A stretch of DNA of 19,074 bases from JAZLDV01 sp045614925 (GTDB taxonomy: Bacteria > Bacillota_I > Bacilli_A > Erysipelotrichales > Coprobacillaceae), in assembly GCA_045614925.1 (NCBI GenBank), contig JAZLDV010000009.1, forward strand, positions 1 to 19,074, given 5' to 3'. The notes under the pieces are model-generated. The model was given only the letters and a program-made list of their open reading frames with translations, was not told the origin of the DNA and did not search any database. The position numbers were made by a program, and so were the translations under genes. This document shows, piece by piece, positions 6,389 to 14,351 of this stretch. Every line of letters starts with the position of its first letter. Position 1 is the stretch's first letter.

Positions 6389-7291
6389 ATGGGTATTATT
6401 AAGACAAGAAAGATTGTTCAAGGAGCAATGATTGCTGGTATATTTGGTTTATTATCGTTAATAAATACTTATACTGGAGAGATGTTTGATATATTTATTG
6501 GATATGCAATGGTTATTGGTCTTGTATGGTATGGATATCAGTATGATTTAAAAGATAATATTATTTGTGCAATAGCATGCATGATTATTGTAGCGATGGT
6601 TTCAACACCTTATATGATGGTTGTTGCATTGACTTCGTGCTTAAATGGGATTGCTGTGAGTGAAATGATTAAAAGAAAAGCGAGTCTGTTACAGATTTTT
6701 GGTGTTGTGTGGCTTGTATGTTTTTTTAATAATTTTCTAATTTATGAAGTATTAAGTGGATTGTTAGGAATGGATTTAGTAAAAGAGATGACAGCAGGAT
6801 ATAATATGCTTGTTGCTTCTTATCCTACGATTGCTCAATCATTTCCTTTAGAAGCAATTATCTCTATGATTCCTATGACAGTATTATTGATTTCTGCTTT
6901 AGAAATGTATGTGATTGTTATGTTTTTAAGTTTGGCATCTAATAGACTTAAATTTCCTTTTCCTAAAAAGGTTCATATTGTGAATTTTAGAATGAGTAGA
7001 AAATGGGGATATATTGTTGCTGCATGGATGTTTATAGGATATGGACTAACTATGGTTCCTGATTTAGATCCTATTTATGGTCAATATGTTTATTTTTTAA
7101 GTTATATGGCTTATGTAGTACAAGGTGTTTCTACGATTAGTTTTTTTGGTATTGTTTATAATAAGAGATGGCTTATTATAGTAGGAATTTTAACTGCATT
7201 TATAGGAACGATAAATTCAATTCATACAATATTAGGTATGATTGATATATTTAGTGATTTAAGAAAGAATATATTGTATAATAAACAATAA
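6389..7291 (+). CDS. DUF2232 (YybS-like) polytopic membrane protein
   Basis: 300 residues, almost entirely hydrophobic, with about eight predicted membrane segments (near residues 11-27, 33-49, 57-82, 100-122, 157-182, 210-228, 240-258, 264-281). The family is identified from its topology and its position directly before gdpP, rplI and the replicative helicase, the conserved place of yybS in Bacillus-like genomes. Some DUF2232 proteins resemble membrane components of vitamin transporters (ECF S-like), but no substrate can be inferred. The start ATG 6389 has the SD AAGGAGG (6377-6383); an in-frame ATG at 6332 lies inside the preceding terminator and upstream of the promoter, so it is not used. 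The gap to gdpP is 20 bases, implying one transcript. Confidence 0.85.
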   Translation: MGIIKTRKIVQGAMIAGIFGLLSLINTYTGEMFDIFIGYAMVIGLVWYGYQYDLKDNIICAIACMIIVAMVSTPYMMVVALTSCLNGIAVSEMIKRKASLLQIFGVVWLVCFFNNFLIYEVLSGLLGMDLVKEMTAGYNMLVASYPTIAQSFPLEAIISMIPMTVLLISALEMYVIVMFLSLASNRLKFPFPKKVHIVNFRMSRKWGYIVAAWMFIGYGLTMVPDLDPIYGQYVYFLSYMAYVVQGVSTISFFGIVYNKRWLIIVGILTAFIGTINSIHTILGMIDIFSDLRKNILYNKQ

Positions 7292-7311
7292 TATGTGAAA
7301 GGAGGTTCATT

Positions 7312-9270
7312 ATGGAAAAAAGATTGAGTAGAATAAGAACATTGCTTTGTATTACATTGGTTTTAGAAGTTATTATTTTATTTATTATTCATCTTTTGTT
7401 TGAATCACCTTTAATTTTTAAATTATTAATATATGCTTTAATTAAGAATGTAATCTTAATTGGAGGATTAATAGTTTTATCTTATATTATTGAAAGAAAT
7501 AATTTGTCTGTTAGTGAAGCAGTCAATGAAGATTATAATAATGTATTGATGTTTGGTGGAATAGGTTTGATACATTATGATGGAAATAGAAATGTGGTAT
7601 GGACAAGTGATTTGTTTAAGGAATTAAATATAAATATTATAGGAGTCAAATTATTAGAGTGGCAACCACAGTTAAATTCATTGTTTGAAGATGAAGATAT
7701 TAAAGTGATTGATATTAAAGGTAAGAAGTTTGAAGCTTATAATAGTGATGAATCTAAATTAATTTATTTAAAAGATGTTACTCATCATTTATCTTTAAAA
7801 CAGGATTATTTAGATCAGCAGCTTGTTATGGCTTATATTACAATAGATAACTATGAAGAAACATTAGAAAGTGTTGATGAATTTAAAGCAACGACATTAC
7901 AATCTAAATCAAGTAAGATTATATCAGAATGGGCAAATGAAAATGGTATTATCTTAAAAAGATATAAGAATGGTGGATATATTGCTTTATTTAATGAAAG
8001 AGTTTATAGAAAACAGATAGAAAATAAATTTTCTTTATTAGATACATTTAAAAAGATGTCTAAAGAAGAAGATGAAGTATTAACGTTAAGTATTGGTATT
8101 GGAAGAGATTCTAGAATTTTAAAAGAATTAGATGAAATGGCAGCTGCTGCTTTAGCTTTAACTTATTCAAGAGGTGGAGATCAGGTAGCTGTGAAATCTG
8201 GTGATGATAGTGTTCGTTATTTTGGTGGAACAAGTGATACTTCTGAAAAGAGCAGTAAGATCAGAAGTAGAGTATTTGCTCAATCATTATCAGGTCTTAT
8301 TAGAAATTCTAGTAATGTATTAGTTATGGGTCATAAGTTTTCTGATCTTGATTCACTAGGTGCATCTATTGGTGTTTCTAGAATTGCTCAGGCTTATGGA
8401 AAAGATACTCATATCATTATTGATTATGATTCTATTGAAGAAAAGACAAAGAGTGTTGTTAAAGAATTAAAGTCTATGAGTAGAAATAAAACGTTATTTA
8501 TGACTTATAGTGATTGTTTAGAAACGATTAACAGAAATACTTTATTGATTGTCGTAGACAATCATAAAGCAAGTTTGGCTATCGCAAGTTCACTGTTGGA
8601 TAAAGTCAGAAATAAGGTCATTATTGATCATCATAGAAGAGGAGAAGAATTTATCAATGCTCCAGTTTTAACATATTTAGAACCTTCTGCATCAAGTACA
8701 GTTGAATTAATAGTAGAAATATGTGAATATCAGAGTGCTGATATTGATATAGATGAAATGGATGCAACTATCATGTATGCAGGTATGGTTGTAGATACAA
8801 ATAACTTTAAGCAAAGAGTGGGTGTAAGAACATTCCAGTCTGCGGCTAGTCTTAGAGATTATCAGGCTGATGTAAATAAAGCAATTGAATATTTAGAAGA
8901 TTCATTTGATGAAACAATCAGTCGTATAAGTATTACTAGATCTGCTTATCGTTTTAAAAATAATATTCTGATTGCGATTGGTCATAAAGATGAAGAATAT
9001 ACAAGAGCATTGCTTGCTAAAGCAGGGAATTCTTTACTTGAAATTAGTGGGATCAAAGCAACATTTGTTATTGGAAGAACAGGTAAAAATACGATTAGTG
9101 TTAGTGCAAGAAGTGGTAAAGATATTAATGTTCAGGTGATTATGGAAAATATTGGTGGTGGTGGTCATTTTAGTATTGCTGCTGCACAGTTTGAAAATAA
9201 GAGTTTAGAACAGGTAAGAGATTTATTAGAAGAACAAATTATTAAATATTTAGAAGATAGAGGTGTTTAG
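7312..9270 (+). CDS. gdpP: Cyclic-di-AMP phosphodiesterase GdpP (YybT)
   Basis: 652 residues, normal length. Two N-terminal membrane helices (about 12-30 and 36-60) are followed by a PAS-like domain (about 75-165), a degenerate GGDEF domain (about 170-305) and a DHH/DHHA1 hydrolase (about 330-652). Catalytic metal-binding positions are intact: MGHKFSDLD (His341, Asp345, Asp347), VVDNH (Asp416), DHH (439-441), VVDTN (Asp495). The DHHA1 substrate motif GGGGHF is at 615-620. The GGDEF signature is replaced by GGYIAL (221-226), as usual for this family, which hydrolyses c-di-AMP to linear pApA rather than making c-di-GMP. It acts at the inner face of the membrane and lowers c-di-AMP, affecting potassium balance, wall stress and beta-lactam tolerance in relatives. 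The SD GAAAGGAGG (7297-7305) is strong; rplI starts 1 base after the stop. Confidence 0.96.
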   Translation: MEKRLSRIRTLLCITLVLEVIILFIIHLLFESPLIFKLLIYALIKNVILIGGLIVLSYIIERNNLSVSEAVNEDYNNVLMFGGIGLIHYDGNRNVVWTSDLFKELNINIIGVKLLEWQPQLNSLFEDEDIKVIDIKGKKFEAYNSDESKLIYLKDVTHHLSLKQDYLDQQLVMAYITIDNYEETLESVDEFKATTLQSKSSKIISEWANENGIILKRYKNGGYIALFNERVYRKQIENKFSLLDTFKKMSKEEDEVLTLSIGIGRDSRILKELDEMAAAALALTYSRGGDQVAVKSGDDSVRYFGGTSDTSEKSSKIRSRVFAQSLSGLIRNSSNVLVMGHKFSDLDSLGASIGVSRIAQAYGKDTHIIIDYDSIEEKTKSVVKELKSMSRNKTLFMTYSDCLETINRNTLLIVVDNHKASLAIASSLLDKVRNKVIIDHHRRGEEFINAPVLTYLEPSASSTVELIVEICEYQSADIDIDEMDATIMYAGMVVDTNNFKQRVGVRTFQSAASLRDYQADVNKAIEYLEDSFDETISRISITRSAYRFKNNILIAIGHKDEEYTRALLAKAGNSLLEISGIKATFVIGRTGKNTISVSARSGKDINVQVIMENIGGGGHFSIAAAQFENKSLEQVRDLLEEQIIKYLEDRGV

Positions 9271-9271
9271 A

Positions 9272-9718
9272 ATGAAAGTGATTTTATTACAGGATGTTAA
9301 AAAAGTAGGAAAAAAAGGAGATATTGTTAATGTTGCTGATGGTTATGGGCAAAACTTTTTAATTAAAAATAAGTTAGCTGTTTTAGCAACTGAAACAGGT
9401 AAAAATATTGTTGCACAAGATAAAGAAAATCAAAGATTACAAGATTTAGAAAATAAGAAGAAAGCAGAAGAATTAAAAGCAGTATTAGAAGGATTAACTT
9501 TAGAATTCTATCTTTCTTCAGGTAAAGATGGAAGAACTTTTGGAAGTGTATCAACTAAAAATATTGTTGAAGAATTAGCAAAAAAACATGATATTAAAAT
9601 TGATAAAAGAAAATTTATTAATGCAAGACCTATTCAATCTTTAGGATATACTCAATTAAAGATTGAATTATATAAAGATGTTATTGCGACAATTAAAGTT
9701 CATTTACAAGAAAAATAG
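9272..9718 (+). CDS. rplI: Large ribosomal subunit protein bL9
   Basis: 148 residues, standard length. It starts MKVILLQDVKKVGKKGDIVNVADGYGQNFLI in pieces typical of L9: the 23S-rRNA-binding N-terminal domain with the G-Y-x-x-N-F/Y-L/I signature (about residues 24-34), the long Lys/Glu-rich connecting helix (about 41-75), then the C-terminal domain with DGRTFGSVS (85-93). ATG 9272 is preferred to the in-frame GTG at 9263, which overlaps the SD AGAGGTG (9259-9265) and the end of gdpP. The gene is coupled to gdpP (1-base gap) and the helicase (12-base gap). Confidence 0.97.
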   Translation: MKVILLQDVKKVGKKGDIVNVADGYGQNFLIKNKLAVLATETGKNIVAQDKENQRLQDLENKKKAEELKAVLEGLTLEFYLSSGKDGRTFGSVSTKNIVEELAKKHDIKIDKRKFINARPIQSLGYTQLKIELYKDVIATIKVHLQEK

Positions 9719-9730
9719 GAGGACTAGATT

Positions 9731-11101
9731 ATGGCTAAAGAATATCCACATGATTTAGAAGCGGAACGTTCTTTACTAGGTGCTATGCTTATTTCTAAAG
9801 CGGTGTGTAATGAAGTCTTATCTACTGCAACAGGAAATGATTTTTATTTAGATAGTCATCGTATTCTTTTTGATACAATGCATGAAGTAAGTCGTAAAAA
9901 TATGCCTATTGATGTAACTACAATTACATCTAGTCTTATGGATAAGAAGTTGTTAGATAAAGTAGGAGGAGTAGAATATTTGCTTAGATTAAGTGAATCT
10001 GTTCCTACGACTGCACATAGTGAGTATTATTTAAGAATTTTAACTGAAAAGTCATTGCTAAGAAGATTGATAGATCAATCTAAAGTTATTATCGAAAGAG
10101 CAAGTGATGATGTAGATAATTTAGATGATTTTATTAGTACTGTAGAAAAAGATTTTTTAGGTGTAACTAGAGATCGTAATGCAGGAGAATTTAGAAATGT
10201 TAAAGATGTTATTTCAAGTGTTACAGATCGTTTAAATAAATTACAGGCAAGTGATGGAATGATTTCTGGTGTTAAAACTGGTTATTATGATTTAGATAAA
10301 GTCACTTCAGGTTTCCAAAAAGGGGATCTGATTATCTTAGCAGCAAGACCATCAGTAGGAAAAACTGCTTTTGCATTAAATGTGGCTTATAATGTTTCAC
10401 ATAAATCAGAAGAAGCAGTTGCGGTATTTTCGCTAGAAATGCCTGCTGAACAGTTAATTACACGTATTATCTGTTCGGCTGGAAGTTTAAATGCGGAAAC
10501 ATTAAGATCGGGTTCAGTATTAAAAGATAATGCAACACGTTATTATGCTGCTGCAGAAAAAGTATCAGAATGTAATTTATATATTGATGATACACCAGGT
10601 ATTCGTATTGGAGAAATTGCAGCAAAATGCAGAAGATTAAAACAGGAACATGGATTAAAGATGATCATTATCGATTATCTTCAGCTGATATCAGGACCTG
10701 CAAATAGTAGAGAGTCAAGACAACAGGAAGTATCAGATATTTCAAGACAATTAAAGATGTTAGCAAGGGAATGTGAAGTTCCAGTTATTGCATTAAGTCA
10801 GTTATCACGTTCGATTGAAAAACGTGAAAGTAAAAGACCTGTACTTTCTGACTTAAGAGAATCAGGTGCGATTGAACAGGATGCAGATATCGTTGCATTT
10901 ATTCATCGTGAAGATTATCAGGATAAAAATAAGGAAGCACAGACTCAAGGAGCAACTGATATTATTTTAGCAAAACATCGTAATGGTGCTTTGGCAGATA
11001 TCAGACTTGTATTCCTTAAACAATATAGTAAGTTTGCAAATCCAGCGAGAGATTCTCAGCAAATTAATCCTTTAGAAGGAGTAAAAGATTTAAGAGCATA
11101 A
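9731..11101 (+). CDS. dnaB: Replicative DNA helicase (DnaB family; dnaC in Bacillus)
   Basis: 456 residues, normal length. The N-terminal helical domain begins with PHDLEAERSLLGAML (primase/loader interaction region), followed by a linker near 150-175 and the RecA-like motor. Walker A is ARPSVGKT (205-212, Lys211), the catalytic Glu lies in SLEMP (234-238), Walker B is MIIIDYLQLI (311-320, Asp315), the sensor region is LSQLSRSIEKR (355-365), and the DnaB motif is DLRESGAIEQDAD (374-386). The hexamer unwinds the chromosomal fork 5' to 3'. It is fourth in the DUF2232-gdpP-rplI operon; its SD AGGAGG overlaps the rplI stop codon. No intein or insertion is present. Confidence 0.97.
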   Translation: MAKEYPHDLEAERSLLGAMLISKAVCNEVLSTATGNDFYLDSHRILFDTMHEVSRKNMPIDVTTITSSLMDKKLLDKVGGVEYLLRLSESVPTTAHSEYYLRILTEKSLLRRLIDQSKVIIERASDDVDNLDDFISTVEKDFLGVTRDRNAGEFRNVKDVISSVTDRLNKLQASDGMISGVKTGYYDLDKVTSGFQKGDLIILAARPSVGKTAFALNVAYNVSHKSEEAVAVFSLEMPAEQLITRIICSAGSLNAETLRSGSVLKDNATRYYAAAEKVSECNLYIDDTPGIRIGEIAAKCRRLKQEHGLKMIIIDYLQLISGPANSRESRQQEVSDISRQLKMLARECEVPVIALSQLSRSIEKRESKRPVLSDLRESGAIEQDADIVAFIHREDYQDKNKEAQTQGATDIILAKHRNGALADIRLVFLKQYSKFANPARDSQQINPLEGVKDLRA

Positions 11102-11127
11102 GAGTGAATTATATTCACTCTTATTTA
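11099..11127 (+). terminator. Hairpin after the helicase gene, weak terminator
   Basis: 11-bp perfect stem TAAGAGTGAAT / ATTCACTCTTA (11099-11109 / 11113-11123) with a 3-nt loop. The stem starts at the helicase stop codon. Only TTT follows the final A, so read-through into tdk is likely; it may instead protect or process the operon mRNA. Confidence 0.5.
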
Positions 11128-11140
11128 TTAGGAGGACAAA

Positions 11141-11734
11141 ATGTATAATCAATATAAAGATGGTTGGTTAGAAGTAATCAGTGGATGTATGTTTGCAGGA
11201 AAGAGTGAAGAATTAATTAGACGTATACATGTTTTATCTTTTGCGAAAAAGAAAATCATGGTATTTAAGCCTTCTATTGATACACGATATTCTAAAGAAG
11301 AAATAGTGACACATAATGGAAAAAAGATTCCATGTATTGTGATAGAAAATGCAAAACAGTTATTAAAACATGTTGATAATGATGTTGATGTCGTTGCGAT
11401 TGATGAAGTTCAGTTCTTTGATAAAAATATTATAGATGTCTGTGATTATCTTGCAGATAAAGGCAAACGTGTTATTGTTGCAGGATTAGATCAGGATTTT
11501 AGAGGAGAACCTTTTGGCGTAATGTCTGAACTTCTAACAAGAGCAGAATTTGTCACAAAACTAACTGCAGTTTGTGCGAAATGTGGTGCACCCGCAACAC
11601 GTACGCAAAGATTAGTGAATAATGAACCTGCATCCTATGATGATCCTATTGTGATGATAGGAGCAAGTGAACATTATGAACCTAGATGTCGTCATTGCCA
11701 TGAAATATTATCTAAACCTAAAAAAATAGATTAG
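11141..11734 (+). CDS. tdk: Thymidine kinase
   Basis: 197 residues, type II thymidine kinase. The P-loop is GCMFAGKS (15-22), the Mg/catalytic segment AIDEVQFF (86-93) has Glu89, the lid follows in GLDQDFRGEPFG, and a C-terminal zinc ribbon has Cys145-x2-Cys148 and Cys183-x2-Cys186. The enzyme phosphorylates thymidine to dTMP in the salvage pathway in the cytosol. It has the SD AGGAGG at 11130-11135. It lies 39 bases after the helicase gene with only a weak hairpin between, so it may share that transcript. Confidence 0.96.
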   Translation: MYNQYKDGWLEVISGCMFAGKSEELIRRIHVLSFAKKKIMVFKPSIDTRYSKEEIVTHNGKKIPCIVIENAKQLLKHVDNDVDVVAIDEVQFFDKNIIDVCDYLADKGKRVIVAGLDQDFRGEPFGVMSELLTRAEFVTKLTAVCAKCGAPATRTQRLVNNEPASYDDPIVMIGASEHYEPRCRHCHEILSKPKKID

Positions 11735-11763
11735 TTCATTTTCAATACATATTTCTATATTAT

Positions 11764-11769
11764 TATAAT
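11764..11769 (+). promoter_or_regulatory. -10 element of candidate small RNA 1
   Basis: A perfect TATAAT, 29 bases after the tdk stop. The weak TTCAAT at 11741-11746 lies 17 bases upstream as a possible -35. A start near 11776 would give a transcript of about 80 nt to the terminator at 11857. Confidence 0.4.
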
Positions 11770-11770
11770 A

Positions 11771-11857
11771 GTGTCGAAAGACAACGATAGTATTGATTCC
11801 CCTCAAATCTATCATATATCCCTAAGAAGAGATGCTTCCCCAAAGCATCTCTTTTCT
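11771..11857 (+). ncRNA. Candidate small RNA 1 with C-rich loops
   Basis: There is no coding frame here. Readable structures: a small hairpin TGTC-GAAA-GACA (11772-11783) with a GNRA tetraloop, unless transcription starts inside it; a hairpin GATAG / CTATC (11786-11790 / 11809-11813), a 2x2 internal loop, then TTGA / TCAA (11793-11796 / 11803-11806) closing a TTCCCC loop; a single-stranded ATATCCCTAAG; and the terminator stem with a CCCCA loop. Three exposed C-rich motifs able to pair with GGGG-type ribosome binding sites are the hallmark of several Firmicutes regulatory RNAs (C-rich-motif sRNAs). The alternative is simply a long tdk 3' UTR. No Rfam family recognised. Confidence 0.45.
11827..11857 (+). 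terminator. Strong terminator of tdk / candidate small RNA 1
   Basis: 11-bp perfect stem AAGAGATGCTT / AAGCATCTCTT (11827-11837 / 11843-11853) with the loop CCCCA, followed by TTCTTT. It lies 92 bases beyond the tdk stop, far for a terminator serving only that gene. Confidence 0.85.
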
Positions 11858-11942
11858 TTATTTATTTCATGAAAGAAATAAAAAATATAAATTTTTTTCT
11901 AAAAAAATTAAATATAAATAAAAAGTTCACATTGAATTCATA

Positions 11943-11970
11943 TTGACATTTTATATTATAGATGTAGTAA
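11943..11970 (+). promoter_or_regulatory. Possible promoter of candidate small RNA 2
   Basis: A perfect -35 TTGACA (11943-11948) in a very A/T-rich stretch. The best -10 at a usable distance is TAGTAA (11965-11970, 16-base spacer), which is a poor match; GATAAT (11972-11977) is better but 23 bases away. Treat as possible. Confidence 0.4.
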
Positions 11971-11974
11971 AGAT

Positions 11975-12045
11975 AATATTTTTCTCCCTCTAAAAAAATA
12001 TTTGTGTGAAGATAAAAGAATCGGAGTCATCCGATTCTTTTTTTT
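11975..12045 (+). ncRNA. Candidate small RNA 2 with a C-rich loop
   Basis: A non-coding 70-nt segment between a TTGACA promoter and a strong terminator. AATATTTTT (11975-11983) pairs with AAAAATATT (11994-12002), presenting the loop CTCCCTCTAA. This again exposes a C-rich, anti-SD-like sequence. A short linker then leads to the terminator hairpin. It may be a second regulatory RNA arranged in tandem with candidate 1, or a leader RNA. The stem is all A-U, so stability is modest, and expression is unproven. Confidence 0.4.
12014..12045 (+). terminator. Strong terminator before the HAD gene
   Basis: 12-bp perfect stem AAAAGAATCGGA / TCCGATTCTTTT (12014-12025 / 12030-12041) with a 4-nt GTCA loop and 8 consecutive Ts (12038-12045). 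No coding gene lies immediately upstream, so it must end a non-coding transcript or read-through. Confidence 0.9.
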
Positions 12046-12053
12046 GTTATAAT
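12045..12053 (+). promoter_or_regulatory. Extended -10 promoter of the HAD phosphatase gene
   Basis: TG-T-TATAAT (TATAAT 12048-12053) overlaps the last T of the preceding terminator. Start is expected near 12060, leaving about 11 nt before ATG 12071, with the SD GAAGGGTGAT straddling that point. Confidence 0.6.
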
Positions 12054-12070
12054 TAAGAAGGGTGATTCAA

Positions 12071-12721
12071 ATGAAAAATATATTATTTGATTTAGATGGG
12101 ACTTTAACAGATCCGTTTATTGGAATCTGTAGTTCTGTAAAATATAGTTTAAATAAAGTAGGAATAGAAGTTGAGAGTTTAGAAGTGTTAAAGCCTTTTA
12201 TTGGACCGCCTTTATTAAATTCTTTTAAAGAGTTTTATGGGATGAATGATGAAGAAGCAAATAAAGCAATTGAAAGGTTTAGGGAGTATTTTTCAAAAAC
12301 AGGTATATTTGAAAATGAATTATATGAAGGTATGGATACATGTTTAGAGACATTAAAAAATAATGGTTTTAATCTTTATATATGTACAAGTAAGCCAGAA
12401 GTATTTGCTAAAGAGATAGTTAAACATTTTCATATTGATAAATATTTTGATGGAATATATGGAAGTACATTAGAAAATACAAGAACATTAAAATCAGAAG
12501 TTATACAATATTGTCTTGATGAAGCAAATATAGATGCATCAGCATGTATCATGGTAGGAGACCGTAAACATGATGTAATTGGAGCTCATGCACATCATAT
12601 TCCTTGTGTTGGTGTTTTATATGGTTATGGAAGTCAAGAAGAATTTGAGGCATGCGATTGTGATTATATTGTTTTGGATAGAGAAGAATTAACAGAGAAA
12701 TTATTGAGTATGGACAAATAA
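12071..12721 (+). CDS. HAD-family phosphatase (phosphoglycolate phosphatase / 5'-nucleotidase-like)
   Basis: 216 residues. HAD motif I is DLDGTLTD (7-14; nucleophile Asp7, acid Asp9). FIGPPL (43-48) is typical of the PGP/nucleotidase cap. Motif II is the Thr/Ser in ICTSKP (104-109), motif III the Lys in TLKSEV (139-144), and motif IV is MVGDRKHDVIGA (161-172). It should be a cytosolic Mg-dependent phosphatase acting on small phosphorylated metabolites; the substrate is not determinable. ATG 12071 is preferred over the in-frame GTG 12062, which lies in the SD. It is a single gene with its own promoter. Confidence 0.92.
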   Translation: MKNILFDLDGTLTDPFIGICSSVKYSLNKVGIEVESLEVLKPFIGPPLLNSFKEFYGMNDEEANKAIERFREYFSKTGIFENELYEGMDTCLETLKNNGFNLYICTSKPEVFAKEIVKHFHIDKYFDGIYGSTLENTRTLKSEVIQYCLDEANIDASACIMVGDRKHDVIGAHAHHIPCVGVLYGYGSQEEFEACDCDYIVLDREELTEKLLSMDK

Positions 12722-12804
12722 TGACATATTCTAAATAGTTATCATAATAAAATAGATTCGAAAACACAACAAAGTTTGCTATGCGTAAACCTTGGATTTT
12801 ATTC

Positions 12805-12810
12805 TATAAT
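12805..12810 (+). promoter_or_regulatory. -10 element before the SGNH esterase gene
   Basis: A perfect TATAAT 48 bases before the ATG at 12858. No clear -35 is found 16-18 bases upstream. The leader would be about 41 nt and contains the SD GGAGG (12846-12850). Confidence 0.45.
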
Positions 12811-12857
12811 ATGGTAATCTAAATATAAGGTCTATTATAGAAGATGGAGGATCTGTT

Positions 12858-13514
12858 ATGAGAGAGAATATGAAATATGATACAAATATATATCAATTAA
12901 GAGAAACAGTGTTAAGAAGAATGTTACAGATTGCAAATGAAAGACGATACAGTGATGAAAATGGTATAGTTTTTTATGGTGATTCTATAATGGAATATTT
13001 TGATTTGTATACACATCTAGGTACAACAATCCCTATGCATAATTGTGGTATTGCTGGTGCAAGTACTTCAATTATGATGAATTTTATAGATGAAGCAGTT
13101 ATTAAATATAAACCTAGACAAGTGTTTTTGATGGCAGGAACAAATGATTTAGGGAATACTGAAATGGCTAGTCCTAGAGATATTGCATTAAATATGAAAG
13201 AAATGTGTGAGGTTATACATTATAATCTTCCAGATTGTCGTATTGTATTGTGTAGTCCTATTCCCTGTGTTGAATCAATACATGGTTATAGAAATTTAAA
13301 AATGGGACTTAGAAGTAATGAAATATTAAGAATGATTGAAAATGAATATAAAAGAATGATTCCTTATGATTATGTACAATTTGTTAATCTGTTTGATTGT
13401 TTATATTTAGAAAATGGACAATTAAATGAAACATATTATGTTGATGGTTTACATATAGATGAAGACGGATATCATAAGATTGCTAAAGTTATACAGCCAT
13501 ATCTTTTAAAGTAG
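12858..13514 (+). CDS. SGNH/GDSL-family esterase
   Basis: 218 residues, a complete single-domain SGNH hydrolase. Block I is FYGDSIM with nucleophile Ser43, block II has Gly64 or Gly67 in NCGIAGAS, block III is GTND with Asn96, and block V is DGLH with Asp196 and His199. No signal peptide is visible, so it is probably a cytosolic esterase, perhaps a sugar-ester deacetylase. The substrate is unknown. The SD GATGGAGG lies 7 bases before ATG 12858. The alpha/beta hydrolase begins 8 bases after the stop, so the two hydrolases form an operon. Confidence 0.92.
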   Translation: MRENMKYDTNIYQLRETVLRRMLQIANERRYSDENGIVFYGDSIMEYFDLYTHLGTTIPMHNCGIAGASTSIMMNFIDEAVIKYKPRQVFLMAGTNDLGNTEMASPRDIALNMKEMCEVIHYNLPDCRIVLCSPIPCVESIHGYRNLKMGLRSNEILRMIENEYKRMIPYDYVQFVNLFDCLYLENGQLNETYYVDGLHIDEDGYHKIAKVIQPYLLK

Positions 13515-13522
13515 GAGGATTT

Positions 13523-14254
13523 ATGCAAAGATATTGTGAAATACCAACAAAAAAAGGTGTAATGAGAGGATTTTTTCATATACCTCAAAGAGATAAATTT
13601 CCTGTATGTCTTATATTTCATGGCTTTACTGGAAATAAAACAGGGACTAAGTTCTCTTATGTTTCTTTAGCAAGACTTTTAGAAGCAAGTGGTATAGGTA
13701 CATTAAGAATGGATTTTTTAGGAAGTGGAGAATCTGATCTTTGTTTTAAGGATATGACATTTGATGATGAATTATCTTGTGCAAGAATACTTTTAGAAGA
13801 AATGAAGAAAATGGATAATGTGAGTGATATTTATGTTTTAGGACATTCGATGGGTGGAGCTATTGCAAGTGAACTTGCTAAAATATATCCTAATGATATT
13901 AAAAAGATGGTTTTATGGGCACCTGCATTTAATTTGCCTGATGCATTGATGTATCTTACAGGTACTACAAAAAAACAGGATTATTATGATCATGGTGGTT
14001 TTGAGATTTCTCATGATTTTGTAGAAGATATACTAAGTAGAGATTTTTATAAAAATCTTGATATTTATAAAAATGAATTATTAGTTATTCATGGTACAAA
14101 AGATGTGACTGTACCTTATAAGATAAGTGAAAGATATCTAAAATGTTTTCATAATGTAGAGTTTTATAGTATAGAAGAAGGAACACATAATTTTGATAGT
14201 GTAAAACATATAAAAGAAGTTTTAAAATTAAGTTATGAATTTTTAGTTAAGTAG
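13523..14254 (+). CDS. Alpha/beta hydrolase (S33 / feruloyl-esterase-like)
   Basis: 243 residues. The order is typical: oxyanion region IFHGFTGNK (31-39), GIGTLRMDFLGSGES (57-71), nucleophile elbow GHSMGG (107-112, Ser109), acid Asp194 in HGTKDVTVP, and base His222 in EGTHNF. The small inserted cap (about 135-175) resembles bacterial cinnamoyl/feruloyl esterases and S33 lipases. It has no signal peptide, so is cytosolic. It is coupled to the SGNH esterase upstream, and the pair may strip ester groups from an imported substrate such as acylated oligosaccharides (inference). A strong terminator follows the stop. Confidence 0.92.
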   Translation: MQRYCEIPTKKGVMRGFFHIPQRDKFPVCLIFHGFTGNKTGTKFSYVSLARLLEASGIGTLRMDFLGSGESDLCFKDMTFDDELSCARILLEEMKKMDNVSDIYVLGHSMGGAIASELAKIYPNDIKKMVLWAPAFNLPDALMYLTGTTKKQDYYDHGGFEISHDFVEDILSRDFYKNLDIYKNELLVIHGTKDVTVPYKISERYLKCFHNVEFYSIEEGTHNFDSVKHIKEVLKLSYEFLVK

Positions 14255-14265
14255 ATATATAAGAT

Positions 14266-14303
14266 AAATCTTTTGATTGGATTAACCAATCAAAGGATTT
14301 TTT
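14266..14303 (+). terminator. Terminator of the esterase/hydrolase operon
   Basis: A 15-bp stem with one G-U pair, AAATCTTTTGATTGG / CCAATCAAAGGATTT (14266-14280 / 14286-14300), with a 5-nt loop and a T run to 14303. Confidence 0.9.
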
Positions 14304-14310
14304 ATTTCAG

Positions 14311-14351
14311 CTGATTATGCGTATTAGGTGGCTGATAGGTTATCTGCGTAT
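14311..14351 (+). repeat. Two degenerate direct repeats (CTGAT ... TGCGTAT)
   Basis: CTGAT-N2-TGCGTAT at 14311-14324 and CTGAT-N8-TGCGTAT at 14332-14351. They lie just after the hydrolase terminator in a stretch less AT-rich than its surroundings. They could be a binding site for a regulator of the unit that follows, or part of a folded RNA. Weak evidence. Confidence 0.3.

Noticed and set aside
7972..7998. Active diguanylate cyclase (GGDEF) domain in GdpP
   Set aside because: The signature position reads GGYIAL, lacking the catalytic acidic residues; this is the usual degenerate domain of the family.
11735..12070. Hidden short protein gene in the tdk-HAD gap
   Set aside because: All frames are broken by frequent stops and no SD-ATG pair opens a usable frame; RNA structure explains the segment better.
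12549..12767. Minus-strand open frame overlapping the end of the HAD phosphatase gene
   Set aside because: No SD, no recognisable protein features, and most of it mirrors HAD coding sequence.
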